From positions 496,001 through 560,000 of the forward strand of contig NZ_JACXWX010000001.1 of the NCBI RefSeq assembly GCF_014764505.1: a DNA stretch of 64,000 nucleotides, written 5' to 3'. Source of the DNA: Phormidium tenue FACHB-886. Lineage in GTDB: Bacteria > Cyanobacteriota > Cyanobacteriia > Elainellales > Elainellaceae. The notes under the pieces were generated by a model. It saw only the letters and a list, made by a program, of their open reading frames with translations. It did not search any database and was not told the origin of the DNA. Made by a program: the position numbers and the translations under genes. This document shows, one piece after another, positions 17,351 through 27,700 of this stretch (the stretch's first letter is position 1; each line of letters begins with the position of its first letter).

Positions 17351-18172
17351 TTAAAGAGTCAAAATTTCTACGCCTGTCGCTGTTACTGCAATAGTGTGTT
17401 CAAATTGAGCAGAACGCTTCTTGTCTTTGGTAATCACAGTCCAACCGTCAGGCAAAAACTTAAGATCGCGCCTTCCTTCATTCAGCATTGGCTCCACCGT
17501 AAAAACCATACCTGTCCGCAGTTTCAACCCGCTGCCACGTTTGCCATAGTGAAGAATCTGGGGTTCCATATGAAACTGTTTTCCTACGCCGTGCCCCACC
17601 ATCTCCCGTACTACTGAAAACCCGTTTGCTTCGGCATACTCCTGGATTGCAGCGCCAATATCACCCATTCTTGCTCCGGGCTTTATTTCTGCAATACCTC
17701 GCATCATACATTCCTCAGTCACCTCAACTAACTTACGAACTGATGCCGATGGGTTGCCAACCAAAAAGGTTTTAGAGGTATCGCCGTGGTATCCGTTAAG
17801 TTTGGGCGTTACGTCGATATTGATAATATCTCCATCTTTTAAGATCTGCTTGGAATTGGGAATTCCGTGACAAACTACCTCATTCACACTAGTGCAAATT
17901 GAATGGGTGAAAGGCGTATGACCTGGAGGAGCATAGCCCAATTGAGCGCTGACAGCGCCGTTGGCTTGCGTCCATTGTTCCGCTGCATCGTTGAGCGCTT
18001 GAGTGCTGACTCCAGGCTGTACCATGGGAGCAAGATATTGCAGTAAGCTCGCGGCCAGTCGCCCTACCTGGCGCATCTTGTCTAATTCTCTAGCAGAAAG
18101 CAAGATAATTCCCCGCTCGATCGACGGTTGCTGTAGGTTTTCAGCGATTGAAAGCAAATTTTGGTAGTTCAT
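17351..18172 (-). CDS. map: Type I methionine aminopeptidase
   Basis: Removes the initiator methionine from nascent proteins in the cytosol, using two metal ions. The 273-residue form starting MNYQNLL at 18172 has a weak AGAAAGAG upstream; the frame runs on to 18226. Metal ligands and catalytic residues are in place: CHGIPNS (histidine), NIDVTPKLNGYHGDTS (two aspartates), MVGHGVGKQFHMEP (histidines), FTVEPML and QFEHTIAVT (glutamates). The N-terminal 20-30 residues extend beyond the minimal enzyme. Cyanobacteria often carry more than one map gene, so this may not be the only copy. Confidence 0.95.
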   Translation of the reverse strand: MNYQNLLSIAENLQQPSIERGIILLSARELDKMRQVGRLAASLLQYLAPMVQPGVSTQALNDAAEQWTQANGAVSAQLGYAPPGHTPFTHSICTSVNEVVCHGIPNSKQILKDGDIINIDVTPKLNGYHGDTSKTFLVGNPSASVRKLVEVTEECMMRGIAEIKPGARMGDIGAAIQEYAEANGFSVVREMVGHGVGKQFHMEPQILHYGKRGSGLKLRTGMVFTVEPMLNEGRRDLKFLPDGWTVITKDKKRSAQFEHTIAVTATGVEILTL

Positions 18173-18297
18173 AGTGCCACTCTTTCTAGTCGTGCTATGC
18201 CATGCTAGCACAGCAAAGCACAGCACAACCTAGCTTAATCTGCTGCCTGTATGCTGAAGAAGCAGGACTTATAGTAACTCTCTATCATGTGAGGAAT

Positions 18298-18376
18298 TAG
18301 TTTTTGGAGGTATGCCGCGCAAAGTAAGGCATACTCCAGAAAACCACCCTTCATTTGAACGTGAAGCGCTATAAGG
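18298..18376 (+). repeat. Dispersed hairpin repeat, copy A
   Basis: The unit runs from TAGTTTTTGGAGGTATGCC through a hairpin (second arm GGCATACTCC) to GAAGCGCTATA. The same order of elements occurs in reverse orientation at 19731-19803. The two copies bracket the RHH and aldo/keto reductase genes. Confidence 0.72.
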
Positions 18377-18405
18377 ATGAAGAGAATTGAAAGCAGGCAA
18401 TTGAA

Positions 18406-18615
18406 ATGGGTGGAAAGACAGATTTAGACCGGGTAGTGGCTTATGTTTCCTCGGAGCGCAAAAAAGAGCTAGAAGAATGGGCAGAGGCGGAAGAGCGCTC
18501 TGTCTCCTGGTTGGTCGCAAAGTTGATCGATAAGGCACTCCAAGAACGCCGATCGCAGCAGGCTCCAGCTTGCGCTGAGGCTATTAGGCAGAATCACTCC
18601 AAGCATTCGATGTAG
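18406..18615 (+). CDS. Small ribbon-helix-helix (CopG-like) protein
   Basis: A 69-residue protein whose residues 9-48 fit the ribbon-helix-helix DNA-binding fold: a short strand RVVAYVSSE followed by helices KKELEEWAEAEE and VSWLVAKLIDKAL. Such proteins are transcription factors or antitoxins. No toxin-like frame lies next to it, so it is listed as a solo RHH protein. It lies just downstream of repeat copy A. The ATG lacks a strong ribosome-binding site. Confidence 0.68.
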   Translation: MGGKTDLDRVVAYVSSERKKELEEWAEAEERSVSWLVAKLIDKALQERRSQQAPACAEAIRQNHSKHSM

Positions 18616-18762
18616 TTGCACATACCCTCAGCAGATCGAGAATCAAAGTTCTATCGGGTAGGGAGCTACGGCAACGTCCCTTATTTTAGGTTTTAGGACT
18701 TACCTCCCCGGAGCAAGCCAGAGCAAACTAGATCTGGATACAGTAAAGGGGTTGGTAGAAGT

Positions 18763-19608
18763 ATGAGAATGACCATGCGAAACTTGCATCTGCCTTCTGG
18801 ACAACCAATTCCGGTGCTGGGTCTTGGTACTTGGCGGATGGGAGAAACAGATAGACAGCGCCAGACTGAGGTGCAGGCGCTGCGTCACGGAATTGAGCTA
18901 GGGATCTCTTTAATCGACACAGCCGAAATGTATGGTGAGGGCGGCGCAGAAGAAGTAGTCGCTGAAGCGATTGGCGATCGGCGAGCAGAGATTTTTCTAG
19001 TTAGCAAAGTTTATCCGCATAATGCTTCACGTCGGGGTGCAATTGCTGCCTGCGAACAGAGTTTACGCCGACTCAAGACGGACTATCTCGACCTGTATTT
19101 GCTGCATTGGCGTGGTGCTGTGCCCCTATCAGAGACATTAGAAGCATTTCAAGCGCTTCAGCAGTCGGGCAAAATTCGCAGCTACGGTGTCAGCAATTTT
19201 GACCTTTTAGACATGGAAGAAGCCAGCACTCTTACAGGAGGAGACTCAATTGCCGCGAATCAAGTTCTCTACAACTTGGTGAGGCGAGGCATTGCCTGGG
19301 ATCTGCTGCCATGGTGCCGGCAGCGAAATATCCCAATTATGGCATATTCACCCATTGAGCAGGGTCGTCTGCTGCAAGATCCTACACTCCGATCGATCGC
19401 CCAACAGCGCCATGCGACACCCGCCCAAATTGCGCTCGCTTGGCTGCTGCATCAAGACAATGTGATTGTGATTCCCAAAGCCAGCCGCATCGAACATGTT
19501 GAGCAAAATCGAGCTGCCCTCGATCTGAAACTGAGCGCAGAAGAGCTTGCTGCCCTAGATGCTGCCTTTCCCCCGCCAACCAAGCCTGTGCCGCTAGAGA
19601 TGCTGTAG
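18763..19608 (+). CDS. Aldo/keto reductase
   Basis: A 281-residue NADP-dependent (alpha/beta)8 oxidoreductase. The catalytic tetrad is present: aspartate and tyrosine in DTAEMYGEGG, lysine in LVSKVYPHN, histidine in LYLLHWRG. The phosphate-binding end IPKASRIEH is also seen. It resembles the YeaE/2,5-diketogluconate-reductase group. Substrate is unknown. The frame has three candidate start ATGs within five codons; the first is used. It is followed by repeat copy B and then the Rieske oxygenase gene. Confidence 0.92.
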   Translation: MRMTMRNLHLPSGQPIPVLGLGTWRMGETDRQRQTEVQALRHGIELGISLIDTAEMYGEGGAEEVVAEAIGDRRAEIFLVSKVYPHNASRRGAIAACEQSLRRLKTDYLDLYLLHWRGAVPLSETLEAFQALQQSGKIRSYGVSNFDLLDMEEASTLTGGDSIAANQVLYNLVRRGIAWDLLPWCRQRNIPIMAYSPIEQGRLLQDPTLRSIAQQRHATPAQIALAWLLHQDNVIVIPKASRIEHVEQNRAALDLKLSAEELAALDAAFPPPTKPVPLEML

Positions 19609-19730
19609 CCAAACGTTTTGCTTTAAGACCAAATCCAGTGGTCAACTTGGCTGAGAGCGCTGAGTTGGCAGAAAACGAGCTAAGGTAGCTGCCTATACAG
19701 ATATCGCCATTTGAAGGCTTTAACTTGCCC

Positions 19731-19803
19731 CATATAGCGCTTCATGCTCAGAAGAGGTTTTTAGTGGTGTGCTACGGGTAGTGCGGCATACCACTAAAAA
19801 CTA
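19731..19803 (-). repeat. Dispersed hairpin repeat, copy B (inverted relative to copy A)
   Basis: Read on the minus strand it begins TAGTTTTTAGTGGTATGCCGC and ends GAAGCGCTATA, matching copy A at 18298-18376 at both ends with divergence in the middle. On the plus strand the 15-base arms at 19758-19772 and 19786-19800 form a strong stem with one G-T pair. The U/A order is opposite to that of a terminator. Confidence 0.72.
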
Positions 19804-19874
19804 GCACCTTAGGTGATTGAAAATCGCTATATATCGCTATTTACAAAGACGAGTGCAAGATAGAGGACTGTCGA

Positions 19875-20891
19875 ATGCTAGTAACTCAACAGCCAATTTT
19901 ACGGCGATTCTGGTATCCGGTCATGCCGATCGCCCACCTCTCGATCGACAAACCACACTCTTTCCAGCTTTTGGGGCAGAAGATTGTGCTGTGGTTGAAA
20001 CAGGATGGACAGCCCGCTGCCCTAGCCGATCGCTGTTGCCACCGTTCTGCCCAGTTGTCTAAAGGGGTGGTAATTGACGGCTGCGTTCGTTGCCCCTATC
20101 ATGGCTGGTCTTTTAACGAGGCAGGGGCTTGCGTTAATGTCCCGCAGCTCGATCGAGGGATGATTCCCAAAACGTATATGGTCCAGTCCTATCACTGTAC
20201 CGAGCGCTATGGTTATGTTTGGGTTTGTTTAGACGAGCCGCTACAGCCAATTCCTGAGATCGCAGAAATTAAAGATCCTGGGTTTCGTTTCATTCCCCAG
20301 TTCTATGAAACCTGGGAGGTGAGCGGACTACGAGCTATTGAAAACTCGTTCGATAGCGCCCACGGTCATTTTGTTCATGCTAGCTCTTGGGGCGATCAGA
20401 GCAATCCTGCGCCGCCGCCAATCGATGACATTATAGAAGCAGAAAATGGTTTCCTGATGAAGCACTGGCTAGAAGTCCTCAATCCCGATCTGCAGAAGAA
20501 GAACTTGGGGATTCAAGCCGAAAAAACTATCCGCACCAATGAACGACGCTGGTTCATGCCGTTTGCTCGTACCCTGAAGATTCACTACCCAAATGGCTTG
20601 GTTCATCTAATTTTTACTGCCTATACACCGATCGACGACCAAACTTCCCAACTCGTACAATTTTGTCTGCGAAACGACACTGAAGCAGATGCCAAAGCAG
20701 CGGATATCATCGCTTTCGATCGCCAAGTGACACAGGAAGACCGAGACGTTCTAGAAACAACAGATTATGATGCGCCTCTATCGCTTTCTGAGGAGCAGCA
20801 TATGGCATCCGATAAACCAGGCATTTTGATGCGGCATCGGCTGGCAGCGCTGTTGAAGGAGCATGGCGAGGTTGAGCAGCGGCGAGCCTGA
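19875..20891 (+). CDS. Rieske-type aromatic ring-hydroxylating or N-demethylating oxygenase
   Basis: A 338-residue oxygenase with an N-terminal Rieske [2Fe-2S] domain, ligands C54-x-H56 and C73-x2-H76, and a C-terminal domain holding the mononuclear iron triad within IENSFDSAHGHFVHAS (D160 or N157, H163, H168). It resembles oxygenases of the VanA, PAO and N-demethylase type, which need a separate electron donor. The 2Fe-2S ferredoxin at 62360 is only one conceivable donor. An amidohydrolase gene follows after 101 bases, suggesting a two-step conversion of one substrate. Substrate is unknown. Confidence 0.88.
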   Translation: MLVTQQPILRRFWYPVMPIAHLSIDKPHSFQLLGQKIVLWLKQDGQPAALADRCCHRSAQLSKGVVIDGCVRCPYHGWSFNEAGACVNVPQLDRGMIPKTYMVQSYHCTERYGYVWVCLDEPLQPIPEIAEIKDPGFRFIPQFYETWEVSGLRAIENSFDSAHGHFVHASSWGDQSNPAPPPIDDIIEAENGFLMKHWLEVLNPDLQKKNLGIQAEKTIRTNERRWFMPFARTLKIHYPNGLVHLIFTAYTPIDDQTSQLVQFCLRNDTEADAKAADIIAFDRQVTQEDRDVLETTDYDAPLSLSEEQHMASDKPGILMRHRLAALLKEHGEVEQRRA

Positions 20892-20992
20892 AGGCTTATC
20901 TACTGCTTATCTATTAGCTATTGCTTATCTATTAAGGAAACGGGCTAAGCAATGCCAAAATTATTTTGCTGAGAATTGCTGCAGAGGGGTGC

Positions 20993-22396
20993 ATGGATTT
21001 TTCAATTCAAAATGTTCTGGTTCCTCAAGGTGAAACCTATAGAACAATCGATATCCAGGTTGTAGAAAATCGCATTCATTCGATCGCTTCTCCCTTGCAA
21101 GGTGACTTGGGATCAGCCGTCATTTCAGGACAAGATCGGCTGTTACTGCCTGGATTTGTGAATGGTCACACGCACTCGTCACAAGTCTGGCAGCGCGGCT
21201 TGATCCCTCAACTGCCTCTAGAGTTATGGCTGGCAGATCTATTTGATTCAACGCCAGCAAACCTAGAGCAATTCTATCTAGGTGCGCTCAGTACCGCCGT
21301 GGATACAATTTTGTCTGGTGGCACTTGTGTGGTTGACCATGCCTATCTAGCGCCAAACCAAGAGCTAGAAACCGTTGCCGAACTGGTTAGGGGCTATCGG
21401 CAGGTGGGAATTCGAGCCGTAATTGCGCCTCTCATTCAAGACATGCCTTTCGTATCTGGGTTGCCGTCAGGATCGTCGCTGCCACACAGCCCTTATTCTC
21501 GTTCTACGGAGGAACTGCTGCAGCTAATGGAGGCGATCGTCCAGCAGTTTCACCGACCCGATGAGGGAATTTACATTGGCATGGGACCAACCGGATTCCA
21601 TCGCTGCTCAGACAAGCTGCTAGAAGGCTGTGCCGCATTGAGCGATCGCTATCACTTATGCCAACACGCCCACCTGCTTGAAACCAAAGCCCAAAAATTG
21701 CTAGCGCAAGAACGCTACGGACTCAGCGCCGTTGCGCATCTCCAGCAGCTTGGATTCCTCAACGATCGCACCTCGCTAGCCCACTGCGTCTGGCTCACCG
21801 ATTCAGACATTGAAATCTTGGCGGCAACGCGCTCCACGGTTGTCCATAACCCAGTTAGCAACCTGCGGCTGGGCAGCGGCATTGCGCCGATCCTCAAATG
21901 TCTTCAGGCGGGTGTAAATGTTTCGTTTGGCTGCGATGGAGCTGCCAGCAACGATGCCCAAAATTTGCTAGAGGCAATCAAGCTGGGAACTATTTTGCAC
22001 ACGATCACGGACCCCGATTATCAACGGTGGCTGTCTCCGCACAGCACACTCACAATGGCAGCGTTGGGAGGAGCGATAGGGATTAACTTAGCTGATCAAT
22101 TTGGCTCGTTAAGCGTTGGCAAAGCAGCCGATTTAGTCCTCTATGACCTGATGCATCCTTCTTTATTGCCCTGCAACGATCCTGTTCAACTGCTTGTGCT
22201 GGGCAGACCTACTGACGTGGTTGATCGGGTTTGGATTAATGGCAAACCGATCGTGGAACAGGGTCAGGTTTTGACGATCGATGTGAGTGAGTTAAGACGA
22301 GAGCTAGCCGATCGAAGTCGAGGTAGCCATCGACCAAAATTTCAGTCTATTCAGCAAGTCGAGCCGCATTACCGAAAAGTCATTCAACAGTTTTAG
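20993..22396 (+). CDS. Amidohydrolase, cytosine/guanine/SAH deaminase-like
   Basis: A 467-residue metal-dependent hydrolase of the TRZ/ATZ/5-methylthioadenosine-S-adenosylhomocysteine deaminase group. Metal ligands appear in FVNGHTHSSQ, CQHAHLLET, LAHCVWL and FGCDGAASND, in the order typical of this fold. The start at 20993 is chosen because AGAGGGG precedes it; the frame extends to a TTG at 20966. It lies behind the Rieske oxygenase gene on the same strand, so the pair could oxidise and then deaminate a purine, pterin or other N-heterocycle. That pathway is inference; the deaminase could equally act on an unrelated compound. Confidence 0.87.
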   Translation: MDFSIQNVLVPQGETYRTIDIQVVENRIHSIASPLQGDLGSAVISGQDRLLLPGFVNGHTHSSQVWQRGLIPQLPLELWLADLFDSTPANLEQFYLGALSTAVDTILSGGTCVVDHAYLAPNQELETVAELVRGYRQVGIRAVIAPLIQDMPFVSGLPSGSSLPHSPYSRSTEELLQLMEAIVQQFHRPDEGIYIGMGPTGFHRCSDKLLEGCAALSDRYHLCQHAHLLETKAQKLLAQERYGLSAVAHLQQLGFLNDRTSLAHCVWLTDSDIEILAATRSTVVHNPVSNLRLGSGIAPILKCLQAGVNVSFGCDGAASNDAQNLLEAIKLGTILHTITDPDYQRWLSPHSTLTMAALGGAIGINLADQFGSLSVGKAADLVLYDLMHPSLLPCNDPVQLLVLGRPTDVVDRVWINGKPIVEQGQVLTIDVSELRRELADRSRGSHRPKFQSIQQVEPHYRKVIQQF

Positions 22397-22421
22397 ATTA
22401 CTGCCAAGCCATACCCAGCGG

Positions 22422-23498
22422 CTACTCTACCTTGACCTCTGCTTCTCTCGTAAGCAGTGCCTGCTTGCGATCCACTCCCCAGCGATAGCCTGCAAGGTTG
22501 CCATCGCTGCCAATCACTCGATGGCAGGGAATAGCAACCGCGAGTTGATTGCTAGCACAGGCGCGGGCAACGGCACGAACTGCTTTGGCATTGCCAAGCT
22601 GCTGCGCCACTGCGGCATAGCTAGCGGTGCTGCCTGCTGGAATTGTTTGCAGAATTTGCCAGACGCGCTGTTGAAATGCAGTTCCTTGAATATCAAGCGG
22701 CAGGTTGAATCCTTGCTGCGGTGTCTCAACCAGCAAAACGACCTGCTCGACCCAGCTTGTGAAGGTCTCGTCTGAGCTATCAAGCTGGGCATTTGGAAAG
22801 CAACTTTGCAGTTGGCTAGTTAGAGCATCGGGACTATCGCCAAATTCAATGGTGCAAATTCCTCGTTCCGTTGCTGCAACCAACACCCAGCCCAAGAAAC
22901 ACTGCCTGATTGCAAACCGGATCGCAATTCCAGCGGCACCTTGTTTATATTCAGTGGGGGTCATGCCTAACATATCAGTGGCTCCTTCATAAAAACTACT
23001 GCTTGCCCCAAAGCCAGCCTCATAAATCACTTGGGTGATCGAGGCTTCTGGATTCAGCTGATTGCGGACTCGCTTAGCACGCTGTGCAGCCGCATATTGC
23101 TTTGGGGTAACACCCACAACTTCTTTGAACAGGCGATGAAAGTGATATTGGCTGAAACCCGTCTCTGCTGCCAGTTCCTTCAGCGACAGAGGCTGTTCTG
23201 CTGCTTCAATCCGTTTGCAGACGTTGACGATCGCTTCCACCTGCTGGCACCGTGGAGAGACTGCATCAGGCTGACACCGCTTACAGGGACGAAAGCCCGC
23301 CCCTTCTGCGTCTGCGCAAGTTTGAAAGAAAAGAACATTCTTCTGATTGGGCAAACGGGACGAACAACCGGGACGGCAATAAATGCCTGTTGTTCTAACG
23401 GCGTAGAAAAACGCACCATCTGCCTGCGGAGCCCGTTGCGCCAGTGCTTCCCATCGCTGTACATCTGTTGAAAATTCTGCGATCGTTGCGTCTGCCAT
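22422..23498 (-). CDS. ada: Ada, DNA-alkylation sensor, AraC regulator and O6-methylguanine methyltransferase
   Basis: A 358-residue protein that repairs methyl phosphotriesters and O6-methylguanine by transferring the methyl to its own cysteines and activates repair genes. The zinc site has C41, C45, C72 and C75, close to the E. coli positions; an AraC helix-turn-helix follows (about residues 85-180). The C-terminal methyltransferase has the acceptor motif IPCHRV. Start 23498 has AGGA upstream; the frame extends to 23558. All three functional parts are complete. Confidence 0.95.
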   Translation of the reverse strand: MADATIAEFSTDVQRWEALAQRAPQADGAFFYAVRTTGIYCRPGCSSRLPNQKNVLFFQTCADAEGAGFRPCKRCQPDAVSPRCQQVEAIVNVCKRIEAAEQPLSLKELAAETGFSQYHFHRLFKEVVGVTPKQYAAAQRAKRVRNQLNPEASITQVIYEAGFGASSSFYEGATDMLGMTPTEYKQGAAGIAIRFAIRQCFLGWVLVAATERGICTIEFGDSPDALTSQLQSCFPNAQLDSSDETFTSWVEQVVLLVETPQQGFNLPLDIQGTAFQQRVWQILQTIPAGSTASYAAVAQQLGNAKAVRAVARACASNQLAVAIPCHRVIGSDGNLAGYRWGVDRKQALLTREAEVKVE

Positions 23499-24256
23499 AG
23501 TGGCTTTCCTGAATGCTGTCTGTAAGTATGATAGAAGTCTCAGCTCAGCTCCTACCATCTAATTCTTGCTGTCTAATTCCTGGCTTTGGGTCATGTTAAT
23601 TTCGCGGAATATAAAGGTAAGAATGCAGGCTCCAACGACGCAACTGCTGAAATCCGCATTTTGAGAAGGGGAATGGGAAAGGTAAAGTAATCGAGCATAG
23701 ACGCAAATCTTCTGCAAATCTTCTATAGAGTCGGTATGCAAAACGAAGACGAAAACTTAAATTCTTGATTGCATCACCGTCGCTAGCAACTTTGAATTTA
23801 TTCAGTGCATCAGGTCGAAATACCTTAGGAAAGATAGTTCTGCATCTGGATTAACAGTCGTAATTAGCGTTGTGGTGTTTGATTACTCTCCTGGAAAATG
23901 AATAAATCAGTGACATTAATACGTCCATCCTCGCGTGAGGAAAGAGATTCAAAATGATGAGACGTAGTCAGAAAGAAGATTACAAAGCGTCAGTGCATTC
24001 CTATCCTGACGGCTTGCATCCAGTATCATTATCGATTTCCTACTGTTTCATTCAAAGCAAAGGATGTTGCCCTCTGCTCTAACCGCTCTATGAACTGGCA
24101 TAAAGCAGCAAAGCCTGTGATCTAGGAGCGCTATGATTCAGATAGAAAGCAAAAGCTCCCAGAGCGCCCCCCTCATAATTGAAAGTAAGTTTTGCTTTTA
24201 CAGAAATTTATTACCTGTGTTGCGCTCAGGGCTACGGTAGCGCCGAGGAGGATGAG
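23499..24256. other. 758-base intergenic stretch between divergent genes
   Basis: No convincing gene. It contains a direct repeat GCAAATCTTCT (about 23703-23725) and a hairpin-prone segment at about 24125-24170 (GGAGCGC opposite GCTCC/GCGCC). Promoters for ada and the exported protein should be inside. Confidence 0.5.
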
Positions 24257-24661
24257 ATGAATCGAAGAAAATGGATGACTATTCCCACTGCCTTGGCAAT
24301 GACTTTCGCAGTCACCACGGCTGCACACAGCAACCCAGTACAAACACCTCTGGCTGCCCCAATTACAGTGAATGGTAATTCAGGTGGGGGTCAGTCAAGT
24401 CAGTGTGGCTTCATTGCCAATACCCCAAACCAAGTAGTAGTGGTAGGACAGCCTACGCCGCTACGTTTTAAGCTACAAGGTCAGGGACAGCCAACGCTGT
24501 GGATTACAGGACCAGTAAACCGTTGCGTTATGGCAGATGATTATTCCGCTGGAACCATCGAAGTTCCTGGTGTTTGGCAGGAGGGGACGTATTCGGTGTT
24601 CGTAGGCGATCGGACTCAAAGCAGCCACCCGTTCACGCTGTCGATTAGCCAAGAAAACTAG
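24257..24661 (+). CDS. Small exported protein, function unknown
   Basis: A 134-residue protein starting at the ATG at 24257, directly behind GAGGAGGATGAG; a longer frame back to 24179 has no such site. The N-terminus is a signal peptide (MNRRKWMTIPTALAMTFAVT). The mature part is glycine/glutamine-rich, then beta-rich with two cysteines (SSQCGF and NRCVMAD) that could form a disulfide. It resembles small periplasmic or extracellular cyanobacterial proteins. A strong bidirectional terminator follows. Confidence 0.75.
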   Translation: MNRRKWMTIPTALAMTFAVTTAAHSNPVQTPLAAPITVNGNSGGGQSSQCGFIANTPNQVVVVGQPTPLRFKLQGQGQPTLWITGPVNRCVMADDYSAGTIEVPGVWQEGTYSVFVGDRTQSSHPFTLSISQEN

Positions 24662-24677
24662 TCTATATTCTGCTTGA

Positions 24678-24709
24678 AAAAGCCCCACTTCCATAGAAGT
24701 GGGGCTTTT
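24678..24709. terminator. Bidirectional intrinsic terminator
   Basis: Fourteen-base perfect arms AAAAGCCCCACTTC and GAAGTGGGGCTTTT flank the loop CATA. T-runs exist on both strands. It separates the plus-strand exported-protein gene from the convergent infB stop. Confidence 0.93.
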
Positions 24710-24756
24710 ATTTTGGGATATTAAGGAGAACATCAGCTGCCCTCCTCAATAATGGA

Positions 24757-27700
24757 TTAGACCGAAAGCGTACGGCGCTTAGTTACCAGACGGAAGGCTT
24801 CAATGATGTCACCTTCAACCCAGTTCTTGAAGCTGTCTACACCAACTCCACACTCGTAGCCAGCATTGACCTCTCTCGTGTCTTCCTTCATACGCTTCAG
24901 TGAGTCAAGGTTGCCCTCAAACACCATTTCTTTACCCCGGACTACCCGAATTCTGCAGTTGCGGACTAGCTTGCCGTTCTGCACATAGCAACCTGCTACT
25001 GCACCACGACCCACCGCAAACACTGCCCGGACCTCGGCTTGGCCCAGCGGCTCTTCCACCATTTCTGGCTCTAGCAGACCCTCCATCGCACCCTGGATGT
25101 CCTCCAGAAGCTTATAGATGATGTTGTAGTCACGGACATCAACGCCTGCTGTATCTGCAGCCTGCCGCGCACCGCTAGCAAGCGTTGTGTTAAAGCCAAC
25201 GATAACTGCCGAGCTGGCTGCTGCCAAGTCAACATCTGTCTCGGTGATCTCACCTGGAGCCGCCAGCAGAACGCGAACCTGTACCTCTTTCTGGGGTAGC
25301 TGCTGCAGTGCGCCTAAAATCGCCTCTACCGATCCTTGTACGTCTGCCTTGAGGATCAGGTTTAGCTCTTTCAGATCACCTTCCTGAGCTTGCGCAGAGA
25401 TCGTGTTGAGGCTGACTCGACGAGAAGCCATAGCCTGCTGCAAGCGTGACAAGCGCTGCTGATCCATCCGGCTGGACGCAACCGCCCTTGCTTCTTTTTC
25501 GTCAAGGTACACTTCAAACTCGTCTCCGGCAGCTGGCACATCGCTCAGACCTAGCACCTCAACCGCAAAGGAAGGACTCGCTATGTCGACGCGCTTGAGG
25601 CGATCGTCTACCATTGCTCGGACTTTACCGAACACAGAGCCAGCCACCAGAATATCTCCGACCCGCAGCGTTCCGTTCTGGATGATCAGCGTTGCTACAG
25701 AGCCTTTTGATTTATCCAGGTTGGCTTCAATCACCGTTCCCCTAGCTGGGCGATCGGGGTTGGCATAGAGATCTTCTACTTCTGCAACAAGCAGAATCAT
25801 TTCCAGCAGGGTATCCAGATTTTCGCCTTTAATAGCGCTAACCGGAACCATGATCGTGTCGCCGCCCCATTCTTCTGCCACTAAGCCGTACTCCGTCAGC
25901 TCTTGCTTAACGCGATCGGGCTGAGCCTCTTCTTTGTCTACCTTGTTGATAGCAACAATGATAGGCACTCCAGCAGCTTTAGCGTGGCTAATGGCTTCGA
26001 TCGTCTGAGGACGGACACCATCATCCGCTGCTACCACCAGAATGGCAATGTCTGTGACTCGTGCTCCTCGTGCCCGCATAGCTGTGAAGGCTTCGTGACC
26101 AGGCGTATCCAGGAAGACAACCTGCTGAATTTGCCCACCTTGCTCTACATCCACATGGTACGCACCGATGTGCTGAGTAATGCCACCTGCTTCACCCTGT
26201 GCCACTTTGGTTTTGCGGATAGAGTCAAGCAGAGTAGTTTTACCGTGGTCAACGTGACCCATAATCGTCACGACCGGTGGACGACGCTGCAGGTTCTCTA
26301 GATCTGCTGCGTCAAGCATTTCGGTCACTTTCTTAGCTTCGGCTTCGGCTTCACCGGCTTCTGCCTCCACGCCAAGTTCCTGCGCCACCATAGTAGCGGT
26401 TGGGATATCCAGGATTTGGTTAATGTTTGCCGCAATCCCTTTCATAAACAGAATTTTGATCAACTCTGTCTCAGGTGCAACTAGCAGGTCTGCCAAATCA
26501 TGGACAGACATCCCTCCCGACAGCACAACATGCTCTGGGCGCTGCCGCACTTCTTCTTGGCGGCGATCGCGCCGGAAGCCCCTCGAAGAGGAAGAGGACT
26601 CGCCAGAGCGGGGTTTGCTGCGAGGCGCTGCTGCTGCTGCTGGCTTCGTTGCTTGCCCTGGACGGCTCTTCGGCTTGGGTGGACGTGCCAAAGACAGGCT
26701 GACCTGCATTGGAGCGTCTTCATCAATTTCATTGCCCTCTTCGTCAAGAACGTCCTCTAAGGTAATGAGATCGACATCTTCGTCTTCGTCGATCACCGGC
26801 TGAGTGCGACGCTTCGCCTTGGGCGCTGCCTTTTGCTCTTCTTCTTCTTCCTCCTCCCATGTCTTACCACGCTTGGGCAAGCGTAATCCCACAGTGGGAC
26901 GGCGCAATTCCGTAGTACCTTCTGCACCCGCCACACCTGCAGCTACAGGGGCTGATTCCCCTGTGCCTGAGTTAGCAGTACCCGGGCGAATGGGCTTGTG
27001 TCGGAGTTCGATGACCGGCTTTGGCTTGAGAGCGGGTTCAGCTGTTGTTGTAGCAGAGCGTTCGACCCGCCGTGGCGCGTCTTTGGGAGTCACGCTTACC
27101 ACTTCCTGCGATCGCTCCTTAGGCTTAATCACACTGGTACGAGCATCAGGCGCTTCTACCTTAGGACGCTTAAGCAAGGGGCGATTCGCTAAATTCGCTT
27201 GGGGAGGAGCGGGTTTTGCCGCAGGACGAGGTGGCGGAGCTAGACTAGCTTCAACTGGCGGCGGTGCTTCGACCGGTGCTTCGATAGGCGGCGCTTCGAC
27301 GGGCAGTACTTCAGCTACCTCAGATGTAGGGGGCTCGGGTGCCTCAGCTATCTCCACAGGTGCTATTTCCACAGGTGGAGTGGATTCTGGCTGTGACTCT
27401 GTCAGGTTTAGATCTACTTTTGAATCGGCTGAATCTGTCTCAGCAACTAAGTCTGCTTCAGCAACTTGGCTGTCCGGTCGAGCAGGGCGCTTGGGTGAAC
27501 TTGGCTTAACCGGAGCCGCTTGAGACGATGCGGCCTGGGTAGGCTGAGCTTGCGGCTGTGGAGCAGGCGCTTCAAGCTCAGGTCGTTTCGGTGGTTCAAC
27601 TAGCGAACGATTCTTGCGAACTTCGAGAATCTGCTGCTTCTTCACGGGCGGCTGAGGACTAGAGGATCTGGATGCAGAACCGGAGGAAGAATGGGAAGGC

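Noticed and set aside
18406-18615. Toxin-antitoxin pair with the RHH protein as antitoxin
   Set aside because: No toxin-like frame lies next to it; the aldo/keto reductase is an ordinary enzyme.
23954-24082. A 42-codon frame (MMRRSQKED...) with AGGAAAGAG upstream
   Set aside because: No recognised family, odd composition and no neighbour support; likely chance.
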